From RYN-428 sp035695715 (GTDB lineage: Bacteria > Planctomycetota > Phycisphaerae > Tepidisphaerales > Tepidisphaeraceae), in contig DASRRM010000245.1 in NCBI GenBank assembly GCA_035695715.1, positions 1 to 15,021 of the forward strand: a DNA stretch of 15,021 nucleotides, written 5' to 3'. Under the pieces are notes generated by a model that saw nothing but the letters and a program-made list of their open reading frames with translations, searched no databases and was not told where the DNA came from. Positions 1-7,400 of this stretch are shown piece by piece; the stretch's first letter is position 1, and each line of letters opens with the position of its first letter. The translations under genes and the position numbers were made by a program.

Positions 1-173
1 CGCCGCGGATTCGAGGAGGGAAAGTGGAGCTGGCGGCGAGCACATTCCGCGCGATTTTGTAGTGCAGACCTACGGGGGTAAAATGGCCTTGGTGCCCCTA
101 AGAATGCGGCTTGAGCCGTCAAAGTGCGAAAGTCGGGCTAAAGTGACCACGCCCCTGACCATTCCCAGCACGA

Positions 174-908
174 TCATTTATCCGTCAGATCAAACACCAC
201 GCTCACGCTGGCCCGCACCGCGATCTGGCCCAGAGGAAGCGTGGAGCCGTTTTCTCCATCTGCGCCGCCGACGGCCTGCATGGCGTTCTGCGTGGAGTTC
301 AACGAGAAATTCCCGTTTCCATAGCCGTAGGAAACCTCGCCGATCTGCCAGGGCTTGCCCACGCCGCAGTCAAGGTCCTTTGCCAGGGCGACGGCTTTTT
401 CCTTGGCGGCTTTGATCGCCAGCGAGCGGGCCTGGTCGCGATACTTTCGCATCTCGGTGGTGCAGAACTCAAACCCGCCGACCTGATTGGCCCCGTTTTT
501 CAGGGCGGCATCGACGAGCTTCTCGAAGAGTTTCACGTCTTTGAGCGTGATGGAATAATCCCGCCGGGTGATGTATCCGCGAAGGCCGGTCCACGGCTGA
601 TTGTCCTTGTATTCCAGCGTGATTTGCAGGCGGTCAATCTGGACGTTCTTATCTTCCACGCCAACGGTTTTGATCGCTTTCAGCAACTTGGTCGACATCG
701 CATCATTGGCGGCCTTGGCTTTGTCCAGATCGGCGTCAAAGTTCTCCACGCCGAAGTTGACGATCACTTCGTCGGGTACCACATAGATTACGGCTTCGCC
801 ACTGGTGGAGATGGTTCGCGTGGACGGCGGCGCGTCGGCTTTTGCCACCGTTGCAATGGATGAAGCGAGCAGGATCGCGGCGGCAAAGGCGAATTTGAAA
901 AGACGCAT
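174..908 (-). CDS. Exported SIMPL-domain (DUF541) protein
   Basis: A 244-residue protein of the SIMPL/DUF541 family (BP26/YggE-like), exported proteins of poorly known role, some linked to oxidative or envelope stress and some forming oligomeric rings. Residues 1-24 form a signal peptide: a basic start, a hydrophobic core at about 5-22, and an AKA|DA cleavage site. The SIMPL domain fills about 30-244. It opens with the typical STSGEAVIYVVPDEV strand, has the central GYITRRDYSITLKD block, and has a late helix with QARSLAIKAAKEKA. It ends in a strand typical of the family. The ATG at 908 is preceded by AGGAG (plus-strand 916-920) with 7-nt spacing, which fixes the start. The gene diverges from the pilin-like gene at 1010. 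Family assignment is firm; the cellular role is not. Confidence 0.92.
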   Translation of the reverse strand: MRLFKFAFAAAILLASSIATVAKADAPPSTRTISTSGEAVIYVVPDEVIVNFGVENFDADLDKAKAANDAMSTKLLKAIKTVGVEDKNVQIDRLQITLEYKDNQPWTGLRGYITRRDYSITLKDVKLFEKLVDAALKNGANQVGGFEFCTTEMRKYRDQARSLAIKAAKEKAVALAKDLDCGVGKPWQIGEVSYGYGNGNFSLNSTQNAMQAVGGADGENGSTLPLGQIAVRASVSVVFDLTDK

Positions 909-1009
909 GGGAGTTCTCCTGGTAAGAGGTATACGACTTTGTTTGCCCGGCTATGATATGTTCGCGGGCGACGCGTACACCGTCACGGAATTGTAACAGG
1001 GTGGTCTAT

Positions 1010-1975
1010 ATGAACGCGAAACACCTGCGGCCCGGCTTCACCTTAACCGATCTTTGCGTTGCTTTCGGAATTGCTCTGGTCGTGCTTGCACTTTTGCCCG
1101 CAATCGTGAATCGGGCCGTGGTTGGAGCTTCCAAATCGCAATGCTCGTTAAACTTGAAGAATATCGCTGTAGCCCTCATCACGTATGCCAACACCAACAA
1201 TAACCAATATCCGCGAACGATTTACGATCCAGACCACACGGCGACGGCGGTCTTCAGCGGCATCAACGCGCCCGACCCATTCAAGCCCGGCGGGCCAAAG
1301 GCCAACGACGTCTCCGCCGCCATGTATTTGCTGCTGCGCGAATCCGGAATGACGCCGGCCATTTTCGTGTGCCCGAGCAGTCCCGGCGATCAGTATGAGC
1401 CGCAAGGAAATGAAACCGTCAAGTCCAAATCCAACTTCCCCTCGCCGCAGAATCTTTCCTATAGCCTGAACAATCCCTACCCCTCGGCCAAGGCTGTCGC
1501 GGACGGGTGGAAATGGAACGGCAGCCTTGGAACGGATTACGCCCTGGCGGCTGATCTGAATCCCGGATCGGCGGCGCTTGCCACTGTTACGCCTGCCGCA
1601 TCAACCGCCACGATGCAGAGCGTGAACAGCCCCAATCATGGGTATCGCGGCCAAAACGTGCTCTATGGCGACTATCACGTCGCTTGGCAGCCGTCGCCGT
1701 TCTGCGGCGAGCCGCGGCCAATGCCCGGCGGCCCACAAGACAATATTTACACATCGCAAACCGCGCCGCCCAGCGTCGGAGGTACGCCGCAGGATGCGCA
1801 CGATTCGGTCCTGCTGCCGATGGCAACCGATGGATTCCGAGGCCATGGCCCGGTGGATCGGACGCCTGAGGGGAAATGGGGTCGCAACGTTATCGTGGGA
1901 GGATTAATCCTGCTGACGATTATCCTGTCGGTGCTGCTACTTCAATGGCGTGACCGATCGCAGAAGCGGGCTTAA
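1010..1975 (+). CDS. Pilin-like (type II pseudopilin/DUF1559-like) protein with an extra C-terminal membrane helix
   Basis: A 321-residue protein. Residues 7-30 carry a prepilin signal, RPG|FTLTD followed by a hydrophobic helix, so a prepilin peptidase should cut after G9. The usual Glu at +5 is Asp14. The middle has the layout of planctomycete pseudopilins (SQCSLNLKNIAVALITYAN after the helix). It also has an H210-x10-D221-Y222 motif (NHGYRGQNVLYGDYHV) that resembles the H-X9-DG processing-associated motif with one extra residue and Tyr for Gly. The C-terminus is unusual: about 294-312 is a second hydrophobic helix followed by a basic WRDRSQKRA tail. I chose the ATG at 1010 over the in-frame ATG at 953 because it puts the prepilin motif at residues 7-14 and has AGGGTGG just upstream (998-1004). 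Family placement is good; a role in a pilus is unproven. Confidence 0.85.
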   Translation: MNAKHLRPGFTLTDLCVAFGIALVVLALLPAIVNRAVVGASKSQCSLNLKNIAVALITYANTNNNQYPRTIYDPDHTATAVFSGINAPDPFKPGGPKANDVSAAMYLLLRESGMTPAIFVCPSSPGDQYEPQGNETVKSKSNFPSPQNLSYSLNNPYPSAKAVADGWKWNGSLGTDYALAADLNPGSAALATVTPAASTATMQSVNSPNHGYRGQNVLYGDYHVAWQPSPFCGEPRPMPGGPQDNIYTSQTAPPSVGGTPQDAHDSVLLPMATDGFRGHGPVDRTPEGKWGRNVIVGGLILLTIILSVLLLQWRDRSQKRA

Positions 1976-1984
1976 AGTGCCCAA

Positions 1985-2009
1985 TGGGACAAGATCACTC
2001 GTTGTCCCA
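1985..2009. terminator. Bidirectional hairpin between convergent genes
   Basis: A perfect 8-bp inverted repeat, TGGGACAA (1985-1992) and TTGTCCCA (2002-2009), encloses a 9-nt loop. It begins 10 nt after the stop of the pilin-like gene and spans the stop codon (1995-1997) of the convergent Uma2 gene. It could therefore end transcription from both sides. No strong T tract follows on either strand, so terminator function is inferred from position and symmetry. Confidence 0.5.
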
Positions 2010-2621
2010 GATTTCCCCCAGCCGCAGGATCAGGCCAGGAAACAATGAAGGGCGCACTTCCTCAGCGGCCTTCCCCAGGGCGTCATCAAGGTAAACGCCA
2101 TTCGCCAATGAAAGGCATTTCAACGTCTGCTTGAACGGATCGAGAATCCAATAGCTCGCGACGCCGAACTCGGCGTACCAGCGTCGCTTGGTATGCTCAT
2201 CGTAACGCTCGTGGCCGGGACTGATGCATTCGACGATGAGCAGCGGAGGGATGAGAATGCGCGTGCGCTTCGGGTCCGCGCGGCCTGCCGCCAGAGCGGC
2301 TTGCTTTTGCAACCGTTTCTGCTCCGGCGTCAAAAAGGCGGCATCTGACCGTACCACGCGATCTTCATCGATCACGATATCCACTTCAGTGGCAAAACTT
2401 CCGGCCTTCATTCCGATGTGGGTAGTGATAAAATACATAAGCCGATAAAGTGCTTCGCCACCGACAAAATATGCAGGGGCCATTTTTGTGAGAACTCCTT
2501 CAACGATCTCGTAGCGCCCCTCGAACCATTGCCGCTCGATTTCAGGATCGTCGAGGTCGCTGGCCGTCCACCCGGTGGTGCCGGGCTCGAACGGCCGGGA
2601 TTCTGTCAGACTTGATGGCAT
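1995..2621 (-). CDS. Uma2-family (DUF820) PD-(D/E)XK endonuclease-like protein
   Basis: A 208-residue protein of the Uma2/DUF820 family, a restriction-endonuclease-fold group that is multiplied in cyanobacteria and planctomycetes and whose biological job is unknown. Visible landmarks are YEIVEGVL (E41), the acidic pair region V80-D81 and RSD (D93), the core strand IVECISP (E131), the downstream K145, and the diagnostic YAEFGVASYWILDP block at 149-162. D93, E131 and K145 are the likely metal-binding and catalytic set of the PD-(D/E)XK fold. The ORF extends upstream to 2765, but those 48 residues are not family-like. The ATG at 2621 gives the normal length (about 190-210), so I take it as the start. 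It is a stand-alone gene, convergent with the pilin-like gene. Confidence 0.88.
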   Translation of the reverse strand: MPSSLTESRPFEPGTTGWTASDLDDPEIERQWFEGRYEIVEGVLTKMAPAYFVGGEALYRLMYFITTHIGMKAGSFATEVDIVIDEDRVVRSDAAFLTPEQKRLQKQAALAAGRADPKRTRILIPPLLIVECISPGHERYDEHTKRRWYAEFGVASYWILDPFKQTLKCLSLANGVYLDDALGKAAEEVRPSLFPGLILRLGEIWDNE

Positions 2622-2627
2622 GAAAAC

Positions 2628-2633
2628 ATTATA
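2628..2633 (-). promoter_or_regulatory. Possible -10 box of the Uma2 gene, implying a leaderless transcript
   Basis: A perfect TATAAT hexamer on the minus strand lies 6 nt upstream of the chosen ATG at 2621. Transcription would then begin at or next to the start codon, and no Shine-Dalgarno sequence is visible there. No convincing TTGACA-type -35 box is seen 16-18 nt further upstream, so this is tentative. Confidence 0.3.
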
Positions 2634-2718
2634 CGGGCTGCCCGCCTCGAGTTGCGAGCGAAAACCCGTCGGATTGTCGGCTTGCGTGTGACAGTATAGC
2701 GTAGAGGCAGCGGAACTC

Positions 2719-2765
2719 GCCAATCGACATTGGCTGGCGTTCGAACCAGCCCCATTGGACTCCAA
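2719..2765. repeat. Cluster of three short palindromes in a divergent intergenic region
   Basis: Three dyads lie end to end between the divergent Uma2 and dehydratase genes. GCCAAT-CGAC-ATTGGC covers 2719-2734. GGCTGG with an 8-nt loop and CCAGCC covers 2732-2751, overlapping the first. TTGGA-C-TCCAA covers 2755-2765. They could be operator sites or RNA hairpins in the 5' leader of the downstream gene. The middle hairpin contains TTCGAAC and resembles a tRNA T-arm, but no tRNA can be folded around it. Confidence 0.45.
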
Positions 2766-2792
2766 ACCAACCCCTGACCGATAGAAGAACCG

Positions 2793-4058
2793 GTGGATCG
2801 GCTCAGGAACTTATTCTGCCGGGCGGTCTTGCGCGTGCTCGCGCCGGGACAGAGCGAAATTGCGCTCTCGCGCAATGGCGTTCGGCCTTTGCGCTCGCGG
2901 ATTTCCGAGCGGGCATTTGAGTTGTCGGATTTGCTTGGCCGCCGGGCGGTGAATCTGGATACGCCGGAATTGCAGCGGTTTTTGGCGGGGAAACGCGTTT
3001 TGGTGAGCGGGGCGGGCGGGAGCATCGGGTCTGAAATCTGCCGGCAGATGATGCGCTTTTGCCCGCAGCGCGTGCTTCTCGTCGAGCGGGCGGAGAATAA
3101 TCTGTTCGAGATCGACCGCGAACTGCGCGAACGGTGGGTGGGGGCCGACATTCGGCCATGCATTGCCGATGTGTGCGATGCCCGGCGGATTAATCAGATC
3201 TTCCAATCGGAAAACCCGCAGGTTGTCTTCCATTGTGCCGCGCACAAGCATGTGCCGATGATGGAGCATAACCCGTGCGAGGCCATCAAGAACAACATCT
3301 TTGGCACCAGGACAGTGGCCGATGCCGCGCTGGCGCATGAGGCGTCGGCGTTTGTGCTGATCAGCACGGACAAGGCCGTCAATCCGTCGAGCGTGATGGG
3401 CGCGACCAAGCGCGTGGCGGAGATTTATATTCAGTCGCTGAATGCGCCGGCCCGGCAAACGCGTTTCCTCGCCGTGCGCTTCGGCAATGTGTTGGGCAGC
3501 AGCGGCAGCGTGGTGCCGATCTTTCAGAAACAGATCGATCTTGGCGGGCCGGTGACCGTCACGCATCCGGACATGAAGCGCTATTTCATGACCATCCCCG
3601 AGGCCAGCCAGCTTGTTATGCAAGCCGGGGCGATTGGCAAAGGGGGCGAAGTGCTGGTTCTGGACATGGGCTCGCAGGTGCGCATCGTGGACCTGGCCCG
3701 GCAATTGATCATCCGCAACGGCCTTAAGCCCGACGATGATATTCTGATCAACTTCACCGGAATTCGTCCAGGCGAAAAGCTGTACGAGGAACTGGCCTGC
3801 GACGATGAGCAAACCCGCCCGACGTCACATGCCAAAATTCGCGCCTGGCAACTGCCGCCGGTGAGTCGCGAAGAGGTGTCGCAAGGTTTGGAACTGCTCG
3901 CCGAAGCGGCAGAGTCGACGCCGATGGCGGCGGTGGAGGCCTTGGCGCAGGTGGTGCCGGAATTCCGGCCGGAGTCTTTGCGAAACGAATCGCGTGCGTC
4001 GATTTCCCTCAAACTGGTCGCGCCGCAAGGGGGCGATATCGAGGAAGCGGCGGCATAA
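2793..4058 (+). CDS. Soluble nucleotide-sugar 4,6-dehydratase/epimerase, CapD/FlaA1 family
   Basis: A 421-residue extended short-chain dehydrogenase of the polysaccharide-biosynthesis CapD/FlaA1/WbpM family. These enzymes make 4-keto-6-deoxy sugar nucleotides, typically from UDP-GlcNAc, for surface glycans. The NAD(P)-binding GAGGSIG is at 73-79. AAHKHVP is at 149-155, T192-D193-K194 lies in ISTDKAVNPSS, and VMGATKR is at 201-207. Met202 stands where classical family members have the catalytic Tyr and K206 is kept, as known for WbpM and FlaA1. Many relatives carry four N-terminal membrane helices and a second Rossmann domain. Here only about 45 residues precede the DLLGRRAVNLD linker, so the protein should be cytosolic. 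A stop at 2775-2777 forces a start downstream of it, and the GTG at 2793 is the first candidate. Substrate specificity cannot be read from the sequence. Confidence 0.9.
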   Translation: MDRLRNLFCRAVLRVLAPGQSEIALSRNGVRPLRSRISERAFELSDLLGRRAVNLDTPELQRFLAGKRVLVSGAGGSIGSEICRQMMRFCPQRVLLVERAENNLFEIDRELRERWVGADIRPCIADVCDARRINQIFQSENPQVVFHCAAHKHVPMMEHNPCEAIKNNIFGTRTVADAALAHEASAFVLISTDKAVNPSSVMGATKRVAEIYIQSLNAPARQTRFLAVRFGNVLGSSGSVVPIFQKQIDLGGPVTVTHPDMKRYFMTIPEASQLVMQAGAIGKGGEVLVLDMGSQVRIVDLARQLIIRNGLKPDDDILINFTGIRPGEKLYEELACDDEQTRPTSHAKIRAWQLPPVSREEVSQGLELLAEAAESTPMAAVEALAQVVPEFRPESLRNESRASISLKLVAPQGGDIEEAAA

Positions 4059-4093
4059 TGCAAACTATCTAAATAACGCTGCGCAATTCTTGT

Positions 4094-4152
4094 ATGGTCC
4101 GCACCGCGGACCATCACGTTTGAGTCGGAAAAGACGGTCCGCAGTGCGGACC
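4094..4152. repeat. Pair of GGTCCGC palindromes (REP/BIME-like)
   Basis: Two near-identical palindromes lie 21 nt apart. The first, 4094-4114, is a perfect 9-bp inverted repeat with arms ATGGTCCGC and GCGGACCAT and loop ACC. The second, 4136-4152, is GGTCCGC-AGT-GCGGACC. The cores differ only in the central bases, so each preserves the stem. This arrangement resembles the paired extragenic palindromes (REP/BIME) mobilised by RAYT transposases in other bacteria; no such transposase is in this window. Lying 36 nt after the dehydratase stop, they could also end or stabilise its transcript. Confidence 0.7.
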
Positions 4153-4400
4153 CTACGAAGATTCGAAGCGCCGAATCGCGCGAGGCCATATAGCCTCTGA
4201 TGGCGCGACGATTGATTTGGCGAGCTCAACCACCTCCGACGATACGGTTCGCCGAAAATCAGCCCGCCTCGGTGATATCTCCCTCCCAACTTCCCAACAT
4301 GCCTCGCATCCGTCCTAAATAACATCGCTCATTTCCGTGGGCATGTATCGACAACCTATCGGCGCATCGGGTACATTAAGAATCTTCCATTTGTACTCAC

Positions 4401-4406
4401 GGAGAG
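4401..4406 (+). promoter_or_regulatory. Shine-Dalgarno site that decides the start of the SGNH/PEP-CTERM gene
   Basis: GGAGAG at 4401-4406 is only 1 nt from the first in-frame ATG (4408) but 7 nt from the second (4414). The spacing favours the ATG at 4414. Confidence 0.6.
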
Positions 4407-4413
4407 AATGCGG

Positions 4414-7400
4414 ATGGGGATTATTCAAAACTCGGTGGCCGGCAACGGCGTTTACAGGCACGATCGTCTTTTATCAGCGAAGAAAAACATTACGAAGCAG
4501 GCGCTGGCGTTGGCGGTAGCCGCCGGCGTTTCGCTTCTATGCGCGAGATCATCCCAGGCGGCCAATGGCGATGATACTTGGCTCGGCAACTCTTCGGCGT
4601 TTTGGAGCGACGGCGCGAACTGGAATCCGGCGACCAATGCGCCGCCAGTCAGCGGCGACTCGCTGGTCTTTGGACCGGCTGGATCTTCGGGTGTCAATCT
4701 CACCGATGACCTTACCACGCCGGCCGGCTTCAACGTCGCGGGCATTACTTACAACGCCGGCGCTGACGCATTTGTCATCAACCCCGCCCTTGCCGGCACC
4801 AATGGCTTTTCGCTCACCGGCTCAATTGTCAATAACAGCACCTCGCTGCAAACCATCAACGACCTGATCTCCCTCCCGGGAACCCAGACCATCACCGCCA
4901 ACACCGGCAATATCACCCTTGGCGGCGCGATTTCTGGCGGCGGCGGGCTGGCGATTAACGGCGCTGGCACTGTCACGCTTTCGGCCACCAATACTTTTAC
5001 CGGGCCTCTCACCGTCAGCACCGGCACACTCGCCGTCAGCGGTGGGTCGATTGCCAACCTCGGCACCCTCATCACCCAGGGCGGCGGGGCGATGACCATC
5101 GCCAACGCCAGCGTCACCCTCGGCAGCAATGTCGGGTTCGGCGACGGCTTTGGACTGGCCGGTACTGGATCGATCACCGTCAACAACGGCGGCGCACTTA
5201 GCATCGGCAACGGCGGCGGCCTGGTCTTCGTCGGCGGGGGAGGAAGCAGCGGGCCGTTCGGCAGCGGCATCCTCACCGTCAACGCCGGGGGTTCAGTCAC
5301 CGTCGGCGCGCCGGGAGGTTTTCCCAGCGATGATCTTTACCTCGGCGGCTACGGCGGGGCGGGAACCATCAATCTCAATGGCGGAACTTTCACCTCGGCG
5401 CGGCCCATTGATGGCAACGCCGGTGCGATCATCAACTACAATGGCGGCACGCTGCGAGCGGGGTTCAGCAGCACCAACTTCATGCCCGCCAACATCACGT
5501 CCAATGTTCAGGCCGGCGGAGCCATCATCGATACCAATGGCTTCAACATCGCCATCGGCCAGTCGCTCAATCACGACCCCTCGCTCGGCGCAACACTCGA
5601 CGGCGGCCTTACGAAGCTCGGCAATGGCAATCTGTCGCTCGCCAACAGCAATTCGTTCACCGGGCCGGTGACGATCAATGCCGGTACGTTGACGCTCCCC
5701 GGCAACACCAACAACTCGTTTCTTCCGGGAAATCCGACGATTGCCGTGAACAACGGCGCGACGCTGGCATTCTCGGGATATAACACCTTCGGCCTGACGC
5801 TCAGCTCCATGCCCGCCGTAACTGTTAATAGCGGCGGGACCATCCTCTCCTCCAACGTCGTCACCTGCTTCAATAATCTGACCTTGAACAACGGCACGGT
5901 CTCGGTCAATGGTAATGACAATTACGGCAGTACGTGGGGCTCGCTGGGCTTCGGCGGAACAACCACCGCCACCGGAACCTCTGCCATCAATGTGGTCTCC
6001 GGCAACGGCACAATCAGCAATGGCAACGGCCAGTCGCAGATCACGGCCTTCACCATTAACACCCCGGCCGTCACCGACTCGTTGACCGTCTCGCCGGTCA
6101 TTCAATCGTCGCTGAATCTGGTCAAGCAGGGGGCGGGAACGCTCACCCTCGCCGGCGCCGATACGTACAGCGGCGCGACCACCGTCAGCGCCGGCACGTT
6201 GACCGTCAGTTCCACCGGCTCCATCACCTCCGGCGGGGGACTCAGTGTCGATGGGCCTTCCACAATCGCGAATCTCGCCGGGGGCTACACCAATACCAGC
6301 GGCGGCGGCGCGGTATCCCTCAGTAACGGCGGCACCATCAACGTGACCGGCAACGTTACCGTCGGCGGGAGCAATAACAGCGCCTTCTACATCGGCTACG
6401 GCAGCACGGGAACTGTCAATGTCACCGCCGGCTCACTTGCTCTCACTTACGCCAACAGCAACGGCTTTGGCATCGGGTGGCAGGCCGGTGGAAACGGGAC
6501 ACTTAACATCTCCGGCGGAACCGTCAGCACCGCCGTCACCGATGTGTTCTACATCGGATATGGCGCAACCAGCGCGGTCGGCAATGTCAATGTCGGCGGG
6601 ACCGGCGTGCTGAATATCGGCAGCGGCGGAATCCTCTTCGTCGGCGGCGGACCCCAAGGCAGCGGCAGCGGCTACGGGACCGGAACCCTCACCATCAGCA
6701 GCGGCGGAGTCGTTACCGTCGGTGCGGGCGGCGCGTTTCCGGCGGATAACCTCTACCTTGCCGGTTACGGCGGCACCGGAACCATCAACCTCAACGGCGG
6801 AACCCTCAGCACCGCGCGAAACATCGTCAACGGCGCCGGAAGTTCCACCTTCAACTTCAACGGCGGAACACTCCAAGCCGCCGCCAACGGAACGATCCTG
6901 GGCTTTGGCAATTACAGTGATCCCAATGGCGGATTCCTCGCCCAGGCCAATATCCAGAGCGGCGGCGCGATCCTCGACAGCAACGGCTTTATCGCCAACA
7001 TCACCCAGCCCCTGCTCGATGGCGGCGGCGGAGGCGGTGTCACCAAAATCGGCACCGGCACCCTCGTCCTCGACGGAGTCGCCAGCACTTACACCGGCGG
7101 AACCACCGTCTCGGCTGGAACGCTTAAGGCGTCGGGAAATCTCGGCGCTGCCAGCAGTCCGGTTTCTGTCGCCAGCGGCGCAACCCTTGACCTCGGCGGA
7201 TCGATCCAGGCCACCGGTCCGATCACCCTTGCCGGCGGCACAATCGTTCACGGCATGCTAAGCGCACCGTCCTTCACGGCCAACAACGGAAGCATCTCCA
7301 CCGCGATCACCGGCTCCACGGTTCTCAATAAAACCGCCGCCGGGACATTGACCGTCAGCGGCGCGGGAAGCTTCACCGGCGGCGCAAATCTTTCGGCTGG

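Larger units (their letters stand above)
4059..4413. other. Gene-free interval with palindromic repeats and the leader of the SGNH/PEP-CTERM gene
   Basis: A 355-bp gap without a credible ORF. It holds the two GGTCCGC palindromes (listed separately), a small hairpin GAGGC-CATATA-GCCTC at about 4182-4197, and the presumed promoter region of the next gene. The best promoter match is TCGACA (4348-4353), an 18-nt spacer and TACATT (4372-4377), which is a weak match to consensus. Confidence 0.5.

Noticed and set aside
62..415. Plus-strand ORF of 117 codons at the left edge
   Set aside because: Arg/Pro/Ser-rich shadow overlapping the C-terminal half of the SIMPL gene. A frame ending at 60-62 (…GKVELAASTFRAIL) might be the tail of a gene outside the window, but 19 codons are too few to call.
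953..1009. Upstream in-frame ATG of the pilin-like gene
   Set aside because: It would place 19 non-signal residues before the prepilin motif; the ATG at 1010 has better ribosome-binding context.
2622..2765. Longer N-terminus of the Uma2 protein
   Set aside because: The 48 extra residues are not family-like and cover the promoter-like and palindromic region.
2732..2790. tRNA candidate (TTCGAAC in a hairpin followed by an ACTCCAAA loop)
   Set aside because: The loop is 8 nt instead of 7, and no D-arm or acceptor pairing can be found on either strand.
2811..3812. Long minus-strand ORF (333 codons) antisense to the dehydratase
   Set aside because: The plus frame encodes a clear SDR enzyme with all motifs. 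The antisense ORF has a His/Arg-rich translation typical of a shadow in GC-rich DNA.
4094..4152. CRISPR array
   Set aside because: Only two palindromes with one 21-nt gap and no cas gene; paired extragenic palindromes explain them better.
4749..7251. Several antisense or offset ORFs of 180-270 codons inside the SGNH/PEP-CTERM gene
   Set aside because: They arise from repetitive GGC/ACC-rich codons; their translations are Pro/Ala/Arg or Gly/Asp-biased without domains.
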